NCBI GenBank assembly: GCA_002367105.1
Contig: DFCS01000017.1
Span: forward strand, 5,204-69,203
DNA from: Hungatella sp. UBA3048
GTDB taxonomy: Bacteria; Bacillota; Clostridia; Lachnospirales; Lachnospiraceae
Length of the DNA: 64,000 bases
Direction: 5' to 3'
The translations under genes and the position numbers were made by a program. Below are positions 52,778 through 61,574 of this stretch, piece by piece. The first letter of the stretch is position 1, and every line of letters begins with the position of its first letter. The notes beneath the pieces were generated by a model. The model saw nothing but the letters and a program-made list of their open reading frames with translations. It searched no databases and was not told the DNA's origin.

Positions 52778-53707
52778 ATGTCCAAAAAAATTCCAACAGC
52801 AGATTTAACTCATGAAGTGTGGCTTCGATTAAGAAAGACAGGGATTGGAGGCTCAGATGCAGGAGCAATCTGCGGTCTAAATCCCTATGTGAGTCCGATG
52901 AGTGTTTATTATGAAAAGACAAGCTTAGAGACAGAAGATTTTGATAATGAATCTATGAGACAAGGGCGGGATCTGGAAGATTATGTCGCCCGACGTTTTA
53001 TGGAAGAAACAGGTTTGAAGGTACGCCGCTCTAATGTCATGTATCAGAGCGAGGTATATCCGTTTATGCTGGCTAATGTAGACCGCTTAATATCTGGAGA
53101 AAATATGGGATTGGAATGTAAAACGGCAAGCGCATACAGTGCAGATAAATGGGCGGGAGATTCCGTACCAGCTCATTATGAACTCCAGTGTCATCACTAC
53201 ATGAGCGTGACTGGAGCGAAAGCGTGGTATCTGGCTGTCGTGATACTTGGAAAGGAGTTTAAGTTTAAAAGAATCGACAGGGATGAGGAGCTGATACAAA
53301 ATCTTATTACTATAGAGCAGGACTTCTGGGAGAATCATGTTTTAACCCGAAATATGCCTGATCCTGATGGCAGTGGCATTTCAAATGAAGTGATTAACCG
53401 TTATTTTCCTTCAGCTGTTAAAAAGTCTATCCCTCTTTCCGCTAACTTAAATGAACAGCTTAAAAGGCGAGAAGAAATTATTCATCTGACAAATAAACTA
53501 ACACAGGAGCAGAATCAGATTGAACAGCGGATCAAGCTTTATATGGGAGAATATGAAATGGCATTTAATGAGAATTACAGAGTTACTTGGAGTAATGTGG
53601 ATACGGTCAGGATCGATAGCAAGCGGTTAAAGGAGGAACGTCCGGATCTTTACCGGAATTTTGCAAAAAGTAGCCAGTCCAGGCGTTTTACCGTAAAGGT
53701 TGCTTAA
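52778..53707 (+). CDS. yqaJ: YqaJ-type viral recombinase (5'-3' exonuclease)
   Basis: A 309-residue nuclease of the YqaJ / lambda-exonuclease fold. GIGGSDAGAICGLNPY at the N-terminus, RQGRDLEDYVARRF, NVDRLI and the catalytic GLECKTAS (Glu-x-Lys of the PD-(D/E)xK fold), then ELQCHHYMSV. It works with a RecT annealase, which is the next gene but for a hairpin. Together they make a two-component recombination system. AGGAGG precedes the ATG. Confidence 0.9.
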   Translation: MSKKIPTADLTHEVWLRLRKTGIGGSDAGAICGLNPYVSPMSVYYEKTSLETEDFDNESMRQGRDLEDYVARRFMEETGLKVRRSNVMYQSEVYPFMLANVDRLISGENMGLECKTASAYSADKWAGDSVPAHYELQCHHYMSVTGAKAWYLAVVILGKEFKFKRIDRDEELIQNLITIEQDFWENHVLTRNMPDPDGSGISNEVINRYFPSAVKKSIPLSANLNEQLKRREEIIHLTNKLTQEQNQIEQRIKLYMGEYEMAFNENYRVTWSNVDTVRIDSKRLKEERPDLYRNFAKSSQSRRFTVKVA

Positions 53708-53740
53708 ACAATGCTAATTTAGTTTTTGGAACATTAGAGA

Positions 53741-53776
53741 GGGACCATCTTACGGAAAGCAGGATGGTTCTGTTTT
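53741..53776 (+). terminator. Weak hairpin between yqaJ and recT
   Basis: GGGACCATCTT pairs with AGGATGGTTC with G-U wobbles, followed by TGTTTT. Likely an attenuator that tunes RecT relative to the nuclease. Confidence 0.45.
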
Positions 53777-53794
53777 AGTGAAGGAGTGATATAT

Positions 53795-54595
53795 ATGGCA
53801 GATGTAAAGCAGGAGTTGGAGAAAAGGGCGGCAGGAAGTGGAGGACAATCCGTAAAATTGACAAAAAACATGACAATTGTTGACATGGTAAAGGCATTGG
53901 AGCCAGAAATCAAGCGAGCACTTCCCAGTATACTTACACCGGAAAGATTTTCTCGTATGGCATTGTCAGCAATTAACAATACTCCTAAGTTGGGGGAATG
54001 TACTCCTATGAGTTTTATTGCGGCATTGATGAATGCTGCACAACTTGGACTAGAACCTAATACACCACTGGGACAGGCATATCTGATTCCCTATAAAAAC
54101 AAGGGTGTGCTAGAGTGCCAATTCCAGTTGGGATATCGGGGATTGATAGACTTAGCATATCGTAACGACCGGATGCAGAGCATTGAGGCGCAGGTGGTCT
54201 ATGACAATGATGAATTTTCCTATGAACTGGGACTTCATCCGTCTTTGATACATCGTCCAACTTTTGATGAGCCGGGAGAAATCCGGGCTTTTTATGCTAT
54301 ATTCAGGCTAGATAACGGTGGTTTTCGATTTGAGGTTATGAGTAAGAACTATGTTGACTCTTATGCCATGCGCTATTCAAAAGCATTTACTTCAGATTTC
54401 AGTCCCTGGAAAAATAATTACGAGGGAATGGCAAAAAAGACTGTGATTAAACAACTTCTCAAGTATGCTCCCATCAAGTCTGATTTTCAAAAAGCCATTA
54501 CTCTGGATGAGACAGTAAAAACGCAGCTATCTGTTGACATGAGTGAGGTTCAAAATGAAGAATTTATGGAAGGTGATAATTCTACGATAGTTTAG
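53795..54595 (+). CDS. recT: RecT single-strand annealing protein
   Basis: A 266-residue annealase of the RecT/Redbeta family. Hallmarks: ALPSILTPERFSRMALSAINN, SFIAALMNAAQLGLEPNTPLGQAYLIPY (in part), CQFQLGYRGLIDLAYR, GMAKKTVIKQLLKYAP. It coats ssDNA made by YqaJ and anneals it to a complementary strand. The length fits the family. The ATG at 53795 follows AAGGAG. Probably used for circularisation or exchange of the mobile element. Confidence 0.94.
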   Translation: MADVKQELEKRAAGSGGQSVKLTKNMTIVDMVKALEPEIKRALPSILTPERFSRMALSAINNTPKLGECTPMSFIAALMNAAQLGLEPNTPLGQAYLIPYKNKGVLECQFQLGYRGLIDLAYRNDRMQSIEAQVVYDNDEFSYELGLHPSLIHRPTFDEPGEIRAFYAIFRLDNGGFRFEVMSKNYVDSYAMRYSKAFTSDFSPWKNNYEGMAKKTVIKQLLKYAPIKSDFQKAITLDETVKTQLSVDMSEVQNEEFMEGDNSTIV

Positions 54596-54712
54596 CAGGT
54601 AAGGATAAGATAGGCGGCTGAAAAAAGTTGGTAATAAGAAAAAGGTTAAAATATGTAAAGGAGCATATCTGACAGTAGGCTTCTTTTTATTTACATAAAA
54701 ACAGGAGAAAAT

Positions 54713-55657
54713 ATGGAGGAAGAACAAATGAGTTACAATCAATTTTTGGAAGAAATAAGGGTGGCAGTACAGGAGATATTAGGGAGAGGTTATGATATTC
54801 AGATTCAGCAGATCAGAAAAAATAATGGCGTCTTGCTGGATGGACTGATTATTGGGAAAGCAAAAAACAGTGTTGCACCTACCATTTATTTAAATTCCTA
54901 TTATATGGACTACTCTCAGGGAAAATCAATAGATAAGATTTTGGAAGACATTATGTTCATATATAAGGAAAATTCGGATGTGAACCTTGGAGAAATGAAA
55001 AAGCTTTTGGACTTTAGCAATTTGAAAGATAGGGTTGCTTTTAAACTAATACAGAAGGAAAAAAATCAGGAACTCTTGAAGGAAATACCATATTTTGAAT
55101 TTTTGGATCTGGCAGTAGTGTTTTATCTTCTTTTGGATGAAAATCACAGAGGGCAGATGACAGCATTGATTCATAATTCCCATATGGAACAGTGGGGATT
55201 AACTATAAAGGAGTTAAGTTGTTTTGCCAAGAAAAATACTCCTGTCCTGTTGCCACCTGAGATTCGAACAATGGAGGAGGTAATAAGAGATATATTTACA
55301 AAGCAGTTAAGCGAGTTCAGTGATGATTTGTTTGAGGACTTGTTTGGAATGGATCAGAGCAATCCCTCTATTTATGTGCTTTCAAATAAAAACCAGATCA
55401 ATGGTGCAGTATGTATTTTATATGAAGACTTATTGAAACATTTTGCTGAAGAACAGAAATCGGATATAATTATTTTACCATCGAGTGTGCATGAAACCTT
55501 GTTAATTCTGGACCGAGAGAATCTGAAGTATGAAGAACTGAAAGAAATGGTTAGTCAGATCAATCAAAGTGAAGTACCGGAAGAAGATATGTTATCTAAT
55601 AGCATATACCGCTATGAAAGAAACATGGAACATATTGTCATTGTTAAGGTAGAGTAA
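54713..55657 (+). CDS. DUF5688 family protein
   Basis: A 314-residue soluble acidic protein of the DUF5688 type, frequent on conjugative and mobilisable elements of gut Clostridia. Marks: PTIYLNSYYMDYSQGKSIDKI (in part), VAFKLIQKEKNQELLKEIPY (in part), FLDLAVVFY, and the C-terminal IYVLSNKNQINGA and LPSSVHETLL. No enzyme motif is evident. It follows recT by 117 bases and ends the operon before a hairpin terminator. A 25-codon remnant-like frame follows at 55659-55736. Confidence 0.75.
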   Translation: MEEEQMSYNQFLEEIRVAVQEILGRGYDIQIQQIRKNNGVLLDGLIIGKAKNSVAPTIYLNSYYMDYSQGKSIDKILEDIMFIYKENSDVNLGEMKKLLDFSNLKDRVAFKLIQKEKNQELLKEIPYFEFLDLAVVFYLLLDENHRGQMTALIHNSHMEQWGLTIKELSCFAKKNTPVLLPPEIRTMEEVIRDIFTKQLSEFSDDLFEDLFGMDQSNPSIYVLSNKNQINGAVCILYEDLLKHFAEEQKSDIIILPSSVHETLLILDRENLKYEELKEMVSQINQSEVPEEDMLSNSIYRYERNMEHIVIVKVE

Positions 55658-55799
55658 AATGATTATAGAAGTCGTTTTATCCGATTTATTAGATTTAAGG
55701 ACTATACAAAAAAAGATGAGTAAAGAATTGAATTAGTGGTAAGAGCCATGTATAATAGTGGCACAAAAGAATTCTTTATAGGAAATTTTCTATTCATAA

Positions 55800-55837
55800 A
55801 AAGGCTTCAATTTTATGGAGTAATAATTGGAGCCTTT
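55800..55837 (+). terminator. Terminator after the DUF5688 gene
   Basis: AAAGGCTTCAATT and AATTGGAGCCTTT pair over 13 bases with one U-G wobble and a 12-base loop; the T-tail is weak. Confidence 0.65.
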
Positions 55838-55907
55838 ATAATGTATGAGGAATGATGAAGAAATTATGAGCTGTTACAATAAGAACATTTAAGGCAGGAG
55901 CATAAAA

Positions 55908-57776
55908 GTGAAGGATAATAAAGCAAAAGAAAGCATCCAGAAGACCGTTTTCATAAACTTTATATTAGAAGAATTGGAAAAGAAAGGAATAGATATAACA
56001 AAGGATGATTACAACCAAAAATCAGCATTTAAAGAGCTTGAACATGAGTTTGTAATGGAGGAAGGAGTATTGATACCAAAAGCATGGTGGATAGAGAAGA
56101 ACATTGTTGGTCAAGATCGTTTAAAAAAAATTTATGGAAAGTATACTCTAGGGATTACGCATAGTTTTTCTGCTTTAGAATTAAATGATAGTATTTGGAT
56201 TAGGGATCTCGTAGATACGTTAGATAATGATGAATGGGATGAATTTGAAATAGAAAGATATTTTTATCGAAAAGAAGAAGATGGATGCGGACTTGTGTGT
56301 CGGTTACAAAAGTTGGGAATTGATTTACAAAGGTTTCCAAATGACGGAGAAAAAGTGAAATTATTATTTTTTCTATGCTGTTTTGAGAAACAACGTCGTA
56401 TTAAAATGATACCATTTCTTTCTAATCCAACTCTTGAAAATGTTGACAATGGAATTATAGGTGGCATTACAAGAAATGGTGCATTAATATCAGAAATTAA
56501 AATCAATATCCAAAAGGAAATCACTAATAGGTATATAAAAGACTCAAAAGACAAGTTGAAAAATATTTCATACCAATGGCAGAATATAATTGAGCAAGTA
56601 TTGTATAAGTTGGATTTAGATGTGGGAGGGTGGAATGAAAAAGATTTGGAACGTATTGATTTACAACTCCAGTTTGTTCAATCTATGTTTCTAAGTAATA
56701 AAATTATACAATATAAGGATACTTTATTAGAAACGTTTTATTTAAAAATATTGCAGCATGAGAATCTTGGTCGAGAAAACGATATTATAGATATTCAAGA
56801 AGTAGACAGAGAAGGAGATGATCCAGATGCAAGTTGGGTTAATCAATATAAAAAAATGTTGAACCAGGTGGTGAATGAAGGAGAAATAAAAGAATTTATT
56901 AAAGATAATAGAAAAAAGCTGGCAAACATGGTTTTTCGCAAAAAAACATCAAGTAATGATTTAAAAAAATTTGATGGGGCCTCAAATAAGATTGATTTTT
57001 ACCTGGGAATGTTAGAAGATAATACGCTATGGAAAAGAGAAGATGGGATTCCGGTGTTAATAATTATAAGTTGTATTCAGGAAATTATTGAATTAAATAA
57101 AAACGAAAAGGTTAAAAATCAGTTTTATCGATATAAAACGGAAGATTTGAGGACCTTGAATACTGAATTATATCGGGGTAAGGAGGCATACGCAAAAAGT
57201 CAGATTGCATGGGTTGAAAAAGTTCGATACCGCTATAATAGTAATTTGGGAAAAAGGGACAGAGCTAGAATTACATATAAAATCATAACTCATTTGGACA
57301 ATCTTATAATAAAGATTTACGAAAGCAACAGTTTGGAGGATATGCAGGTTCTGCATTCATATTTGTTGATGCTTGTGCATGCTATTGTGGATGATAATGA
57401 GGTGATTGAAAAGAAGTTCACATGGTTTTCTGATATTGCAACTAGAGAGTGTGTAGGGTATAAATTAATTGCTGATGATCAAATAAAACAGTTTTTTATT
57501 GGGATATTGGGTACGATGCCTTATTTTGATAATTTGGCAGAGCAGACAGGTGATTTTATTAAAGAGGTAGAGAAAGGAAGTCGTAAGGGAGAAAAGTATT
57601 GGCCGTTTGAAATAACAACAATACCATATTTAGACAGACTAGAAGGTTATTTGTACGTTACAGTTGATTCTATTCAAAAAATTATTGTTTTAAGAAAATT
57701 GAAGCTCACATCATCGGAAAACATAAGACTTATATTATATTCGGCAGGATATTCTATTGGTTTTTGTCTGGAGTAA
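55908..57776 (+). CDS. Large orphan protein, 622 residues
   Basis: I do not recognise this family. It is soluble, very charged (Lys, Glu, Asp) and mainly helical, without signal peptide or transmembrane helix. The first 60 residues include an acidic/basic helix. Trp-rich spots occur (PKAWWIEKNIVG, NDSIWIRD, WPFEITTIPY). Start GTG at 55908, with GGCAGGAG eight bases before it. AT-rich, stands alone: a terminator precedes it and the structured RNA region follows. Solitary large helical genes on mobile elements are often accessory or defence cargo, but nothing in the sequence proves it. Confidence 0.6.
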   Translation: MKDNKAKESIQKTVFINFILEELEKKGIDITKDDYNQKSAFKELEHEFVMEEGVLIPKAWWIEKNIVGQDRLKKIYGKYTLGITHSFSALELNDSIWIRDLVDTLDNDEWDEFEIERYFYRKEEDGCGLVCRLQKLGIDLQRFPNDGEKVKLLFFLCCFEKQRRIKMIPFLSNPTLENVDNGIIGGITRNGALISEIKINIQKEITNRYIKDSKDKLKNISYQWQNIIEQVLYKLDLDVGGWNEKDLERIDLQLQFVQSMFLSNKIIQYKDTLLETFYLKILQHENLGRENDIIDIQEVDREGDDPDASWVNQYKKMLNQVVNEGEIKEFIKDNRKKLANMVFRKKTSSNDLKKFDGASNKIDFYLGMLEDNTLWKREDGIPVLIIISCIQEIIELNKNEKVKNQFYRYKTEDLRTLNTELYRGKEAYAKSQIAWVEKVRYRYNSNLGKRDRARITYKIITHLDNLIIKIYESNSLEDMQVLHSYLLMLVHAIVDDNEVIEKKFTWFSDIATRECVGYKLIADDQIKQFFIGILGTMPYFDNLAEQTGDFIKEVEKGSRKGEKYWPFEITTIPYLDRLEGYLYVTVDSIQKIIVLRKLKLTSSENIRLILYSAGYSIGFCLE

Positions 57777-57798
57777 AAATATTGCTTATGTGACTAAA

Positions 57799-58054
57799 TG
57801 CAAATGGCGACATCCAACGGTCGCTTTTGCGGAGCTAATCGGCCGAACGGCGGTAACGAACGGCCATTTAAAATTAGATGTTCTGCGTAGCAGACCTTCT
57901 CATTGGTCTGCTTAATTAACATCGATAATAAAGGGATTGTGGAGTCAATAGGACGCTTTGCGTCGGCTTTAGCCCTTGCTATTGACGCCATAATTTCTTT
58001 ATTATACCCGACCGTTAGCAACGCATCTTCGGCCGCCAGCTATCGCAAATTGCA
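57799..58054 (+). ncRNA. Candidate structured non-coding RNA
   Basis: No coding frame, but dense pairing. A closing stem joins TGCAA..GCGA (57799-57810) with TCGC..TTGCA (58043-58054). AACGGTCG (57816-57823) pairs at long range with CGACCGTT (58009-58016). CTAATCGGCCG pairs with CGGCC..ATTAG (57835-57877). AGCAGACC/GGTCTGCT (57889-57912) form a hairpin. AATAAAGGGATTGTGG (57927-57942) pairs with 57988-58003 over 16 bases using three G-U pairs. GTCAATAG/CTATTGAC and GACGC-TTT-GCGTC close the inner arm. The G-U pairs work only on the plus strand, so a plus-strand RNA is indicated. It matches no class I know. Confidence 0.6.
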
Positions 58055-58056
58055 AC

Positions 58057-58126
58057 TAAAGAGGGCATCTTTATGATTCATCGTTAATTTACAAATTAAT
58101 GATAGATTATAAAGATGCCCTCTTTA
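58057..58126. terminator. Long perfect hairpin after the structured RNA
   Basis: An 18-bp perfect stem (TAAAGAGGGCATCTTTAT at 58057-58074 with its complement at 58109-58126) and a further AT-rich inner stem. T-rich sequence follows on the plus strand. It is the likely 3' end of the RNA. From 58127 to 58417 no gene is visible; the AT-rich stretch contains repeated AAAAAGCAGAAA-like runs only. Confidence 0.7.
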
Positions 58127-58417
58127 TTGATATATCTAAAGTTTAATTGCTATTTTCCATTTTAACTTATGCTTTGTAAGAATAAGTTAAAACTTTACAT
58201 TTTTGTGGTTTTCGATTAAATCAAAATTCTGGTACCATCGCATATGTAGCAAGGTTAAGGCAAAAAGGATTTCTAATCTGCTTTTTTATATAAACCCACA
58301 AAAAGCAGAAAAAGGAAAGAAATTTCTTAAATAACAGCCTTTTACCACAAAAAACCAAGAATAAAAATTATTTCTGTGGGTTTTGGCAGAAATAATTTCT
58401 CAAAGGAGGAAAAGCAG

Positions 58418-59071
58418 ATGGGCAATATACCAGTATTTAGAAATCATGGCTATAATGAAATACAAAGTCAGATAATGCGTCAGACGTCTATGCAGGAGGC
58501 AGAAGAACGCTTATGGTTCCAAAATGAATCGGCAAGAATTGAATTGCAGAAGCAGGCGGAACTTTCGACAATAAAGGTGTATGAAAGCGAGCATAAAGCA
58601 AAGGTCTGCGCTGATGTTGCAACGAGGAGAGAATTTTTGTGCACAAAAATCCTTGTTGGAAAGGACGGCACTGTAAGTCTTAATAAAGAACTGTTTGGTG
58701 CTGATGCAAAAGGGAAACTTCCGATAAAAATTTTGCAGGCGAAGAAGTTGATGGCTATGGGAAGTAGGCATGGCTCTGGCATTCTTATTATTCAGGTAGA
58801 AAGTAATATAGGTCTGGAGTGCGATTTGATTTTTAGTCCAGACCATCTGGAGAATCGGTTTATTAACAGGCAATTTGATAAAAGGGGAATCTCTTTCGGC
58901 TTTGGCTTGAAAAAAGAACTTGAGGTTAGAAGAGAACTGATTCTTCACCTGTTACGCGAAGCTGAGGTAATAGAAATTCCTGTAAAACATGGCTGGTATC
59001 AGGAACAAGGGGTGTGGCAATATGCTTTTCCTGAGAGTACAACTTGGAAAGAGGTGTTAGCATGGATGTGA
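58418..59071 (+). CDS. Unknown protein 1 of the ATPase operon
   Basis: A 217-residue soluble protein of no recognised family. It starts MGNIPVFRNHGYNEIQSQ, continues with a Gln/Glu-rich helix (residues 15-60), a beta-rich middle (LCTKILVGKDGTVSLNKELFG in part) and ends EIPVKHGWYQEQGVWQYAF. No transmembrane helix. The ATG at 58418 stands behind AAAGGAGG. The next gene overlaps its end by ten bases, so the two are coupled and act in the same process as the ATPase that follows. Confidence 0.65.
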   Translation: MGNIPVFRNHGYNEIQSQIMRQTSMQEAEERLWFQNESARIELQKQAELSTIKVYESEHKAKVCADVATRREFLCTKILVGKDGTVSLNKELFGADAKGKLPIKILQAKKLMAMGSRHGSGILIIQVESNIGLECDLIFSPDHLENRFINRQFDKRGISFGFGLKKELEVRRELILHLLREAEVIEIPVKHGWYQEQGVWQYAFPESTTWKEVLAWM

Positions 59072-60252
59072 AAGATGTATTTAGTACATATATTCAAGAG
59101 TTATATACAAGGTATGAAAAAGAAGAGGGGGATAAAGCTATGATTACTAAAATCGCTTTTCTTATTTATCCGATTTTAAAAGAGATGGGATTCGGTAGTA
59201 CTGGTTCGGTTGCTCTTGTGACAAATACAGAAAATGCAAGAAAAATAGTAATGCGTGATTTAAGTGGGCTATCGGAATACAGTTTATATCCAATTACAAT
59301 TTCGCCGAAAGAGATTAAGCGACTCATGAATGATGCGGAATATGAACTACTAGCTTTTGCATATGTAAGAGGTTCAAACAGCATAAGTAATCTTGAAATG
59401 CTGAAGGCAGCGTGCCATGCTGAAGCGATTCCAGACCATAAGTTCACAGCGTTGCCAATAATTACTTTTTGTGGGGGGATTCCAGATGATGCCAAAGACC
59501 TTTTAACTGGACAGATAAGTATTCAACCGAAAGCAGACGCCATACTTGCAGGAGTTCACAATAATGACTGCGGAGTAAATTTCTCGAGGATGATAATAGA
59601 ATTTGTTTGCTGCAATTGGGCTGCATTGCAAATGGGGATAAGCAGATTGTCAGAGGACAGCTCCTTCCAAAGGACAGAGCTTGATAATCCAGGGGTGGGT
59701 ATGTTTTTTATCGCAGAAAAACTGTTAGAAGTGTTTCTAGAGTGCAACAAATATTCTCCTGAAGAAAGAGAGATGCTTGCTTTGCAATGGCAAAGTTCTT
59801 TGAAGAGTATTGTAAATGAGTGGCAGATTATTTCGGATGGCTTGCCATGGCTGGAGGTTCTATGTAATATGATTCGCGGTGCGAACACAAAAGTTTCAGG
59901 AATCCTTGACCGAAATCAGGTGAGTGCTTGTGAAATAGTTAACGTTGAGACAAAGCCGCTATACGATGATCATTATTATTATTTGTCCAGCAATATTTTT
60001 GATGAACTCTGTTTGCCAATTACTGAGTCGATAAGTCTGAAACAAATAAAGGGGTTATTGAACGAATCAGGAATTTTGATAGGAGAGGGAAGGGAAAGGC
60101 AATACCTAACGGTAAAAGTACCTGTTATCACGGAATATGGTACGATTCTATATCCAAGAAAGATTCGATTGTGTAGGGAGTGGCTTGATCCTGTCGGCGA
60201 ATTGACCTGGAAAGAAATAATAGAGGCTAATGTAGAAAGTGAGGAAGATTAA
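59062..60252 (+). CDS. Unknown protein 2 of the ATPase operon
   Basis: A 396-residue soluble protein, not recognised. The N-terminal half is helical with Ile/Leu-rich beta strands (ITKIAFLIYPILKEMGFGSTG in part, TALPIITFCGGIPDDAKD); the middle has a Cys/Trp-rich segment (IIEFVCCNWAALQMG); the C-terminus is mixed. Presumably a partner of the HerA/FtsK-like ATPase, whose ATG follows the stop codon after one base. ATG 59062 is favoured over an earlier TTG. It may form a complex with that ATPase in DNA translocation or in defence. Confidence 0.65.
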   Translation: MDVKDVFSTYIQELYTRYEKEEGDKAMITKIAFLIYPILKEMGFGSTGSVALVTNTENARKIVMRDLSGLSEYSLYPITISPKEIKRLMNDAEYELLAFAYVRGSNSISNLEMLKAACHAEAIPDHKFTALPIITFCGGIPDDAKDLLTGQISIQPKADAILAGVHNNDCGVNFSRMIIEFVCCNWAALQMGISRLSEDSSFQRTELDNPGVGMFFIAEKLLEVFLECNKYSPEEREMLALQWQSSLKSIVNEWQIISDGLPWLEVLCNMIRGANTKVSGILDRNQVSACEIVNVETKPLYDDHYYYLSSNIFDELCLPITESISLKQIKGLLNESGILIGEGRERQYLTVKVPVITEYGTILYPRKIRLCREWLDPVGELTWKEIIEANVESEED

Positions 60253-60253
60253 T

Positions 60254-61279
60254 ATGATAACACCAACACTGGGACATGTATTAGGATTAAATAAAAATAT
60301 TAAGTTATCTCCGTCTGCTTTAAATCAACATATTCTTATTACTGGGAAATCGGGAAGTGGAAAGACTGTGGCGCTAAAAAAGATAGAGGAAGGTATTGCG
60401 TTACAGGGCGGGCGCGTTCTGGTATTGAATTTTAGCGGAACACATGATTCGTTGCAGGATAAGAGTGGAGTAAAATTCATCAACGCACGTACAGATGGAA
60501 TTCCCTTATCGTTATTCTCTCCTGTAATTCGTTCGGATGGGAACAGGGAAGATGCCGACGATATTTGTGAAGCAGTAGTTGACGTGTTTTCAAATCTAGG
60601 GAAATTTGGAAGCAACCAGAAACGTATTCTTTCAAGGGCCTGTTATAAAGCAATAGAAAATCGTATGCTTTGGGATAATGATATGGATTGCTTGTATGCT
60701 TTTCTTGAAGAGAGCGATGATGATGGAAGCCAGGGAATTATCGACAAATTCTGGAATGTGTTGAGAAAAGGGAAGTTTATAGAAAACGGTACATTATGGG
60801 AAAAAGAAACGATTACCGTAATAGACCTTTCAGAATTTAATTTATCATCACAAGTGCAGCTTGCCGAAATGGTCATTGCAATTCTGTGGCGTCAGCATAG
60901 AATTAACGGAAAGCAGGCAGAGGAACCCGTATGGCTTGTTTGTGATGAATTCCAATCTCTGAATTTAAAAGAAGGGTCTGTGCTAACGCAAATTCTTCGT
61001 GAAGGCAGAAAGTTTAAGCTATCTCTTCTGATGGCTACGCAGACGCTATCATCATTTGATGTCGGCTGTCGTGCTATTCTGCAGCAAGCTGGGACGAAGC
61101 TCTATTTTCGCCCATCCGAAAGTGATGTTCGAAAGGTATCAAAGGATATTCCGGGTATTCAACAGGAGAAAGTACAGCAGTTACTTCATGGTTTAACAGT
61201 TGGTGAATGCGTTGCTATAGGAGAATTCCTGATTGGAACTCTCAGTGTGGAAAAGGTTTTAAAACTATCTTTTCGTTAG
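60254..61279 (+). CDS. HerA/FtsK-like P-loop ATPase
   Basis: A 341-residue ATPase of the HerA/FtsK/VirD4 type. Walker A GKSGSGKT at 31-38, Walker B VWLVCDEFQ at 226-233 with the acidic pair D231-E232, then TQTLSSFD (sensor-like) and an Arg-containing C-terminus. No transmembrane helix, so it differs from membrane-bound coupling proteins of conjugation. It may pump DNA for transfer, segregate or defend. It ends a three-gene operon and is followed by xis and int. GAGG is nine bases before the ATG. Confidence 0.8.
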   Translation: MITPTLGHVLGLNKNIKLSPSALNQHILITGKSGSGKTVALKKIEEGIALQGGRVLVLNFSGTHDSLQDKSGVKFINARTDGIPLSLFSPVIRSDGNREDADDICEAVVDVFSNLGKFGSNQKRILSRACYKAIENRMLWDNDMDCLYAFLEESDDDGSQGIIDKFWNVLRKGKFIENGTLWEKETITVIDLSEFNLSSQVQLAEMVIAILWRQHRINGKQAEEPVWLVCDEFQSLNLKEGSVLTQILREGRKFKLSLLMATQTLSSFDVGCRAILQQAGTKLYFRPSESDVRKVSKDIPGIQQEKVQQLLHGLTVGECVAIGEFLIGTLSVEKVLKLSFR

Positions 61280-61303
61280 AGGATATGGTAAGGAGGAATC
61301 ACT

Positions 61304-61501
61304 ATGAAAGTGGAAGTGCCATTGTGGGAAAAATCTAATTTAACGCTGGAGGAGGCTGCACTTTATTCCGGAATTGGACAGGCTAAACTAAGAGAATTGA
61401 CCAATGACGAAAAGTGTCCGTTTGTTCTCTGGAATGGCTCTAAACGGTTGCTAAAACGCCGAAAGTTGGATGAATATACCGATAAGGCGTATTCGCTCTA
61501 A
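61304..61501 (+). CDS. xis: Tn916-type excisionase
   Basis: A 65-residue winged-helix protein like Tn916 Xis (VPLWEKSNLTLEEAALYSGIG, then LRELTNDEKCPFVLWNGSKRLLKRRKLDEY in pieces). It bends DNA at the element ends and directs the integrase to excise. It sits just before int in the usual order and strand. AAGGAGG precedes the ATG. Confidence 0.93.
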   Translation: MKVEVPLWEKSNLTLEEAALYSGIGQAKLRELTNDEKCPFVLWNGSKRLLKRRKLDEYTDKAYSL

Positions 61502-61574
61502 AGTCAAGGAGTCATATGGTAATATGAAAATTGCCTTATGGCTCCTCTTTATAAAAAGAAAGGGGATTAGTTAC

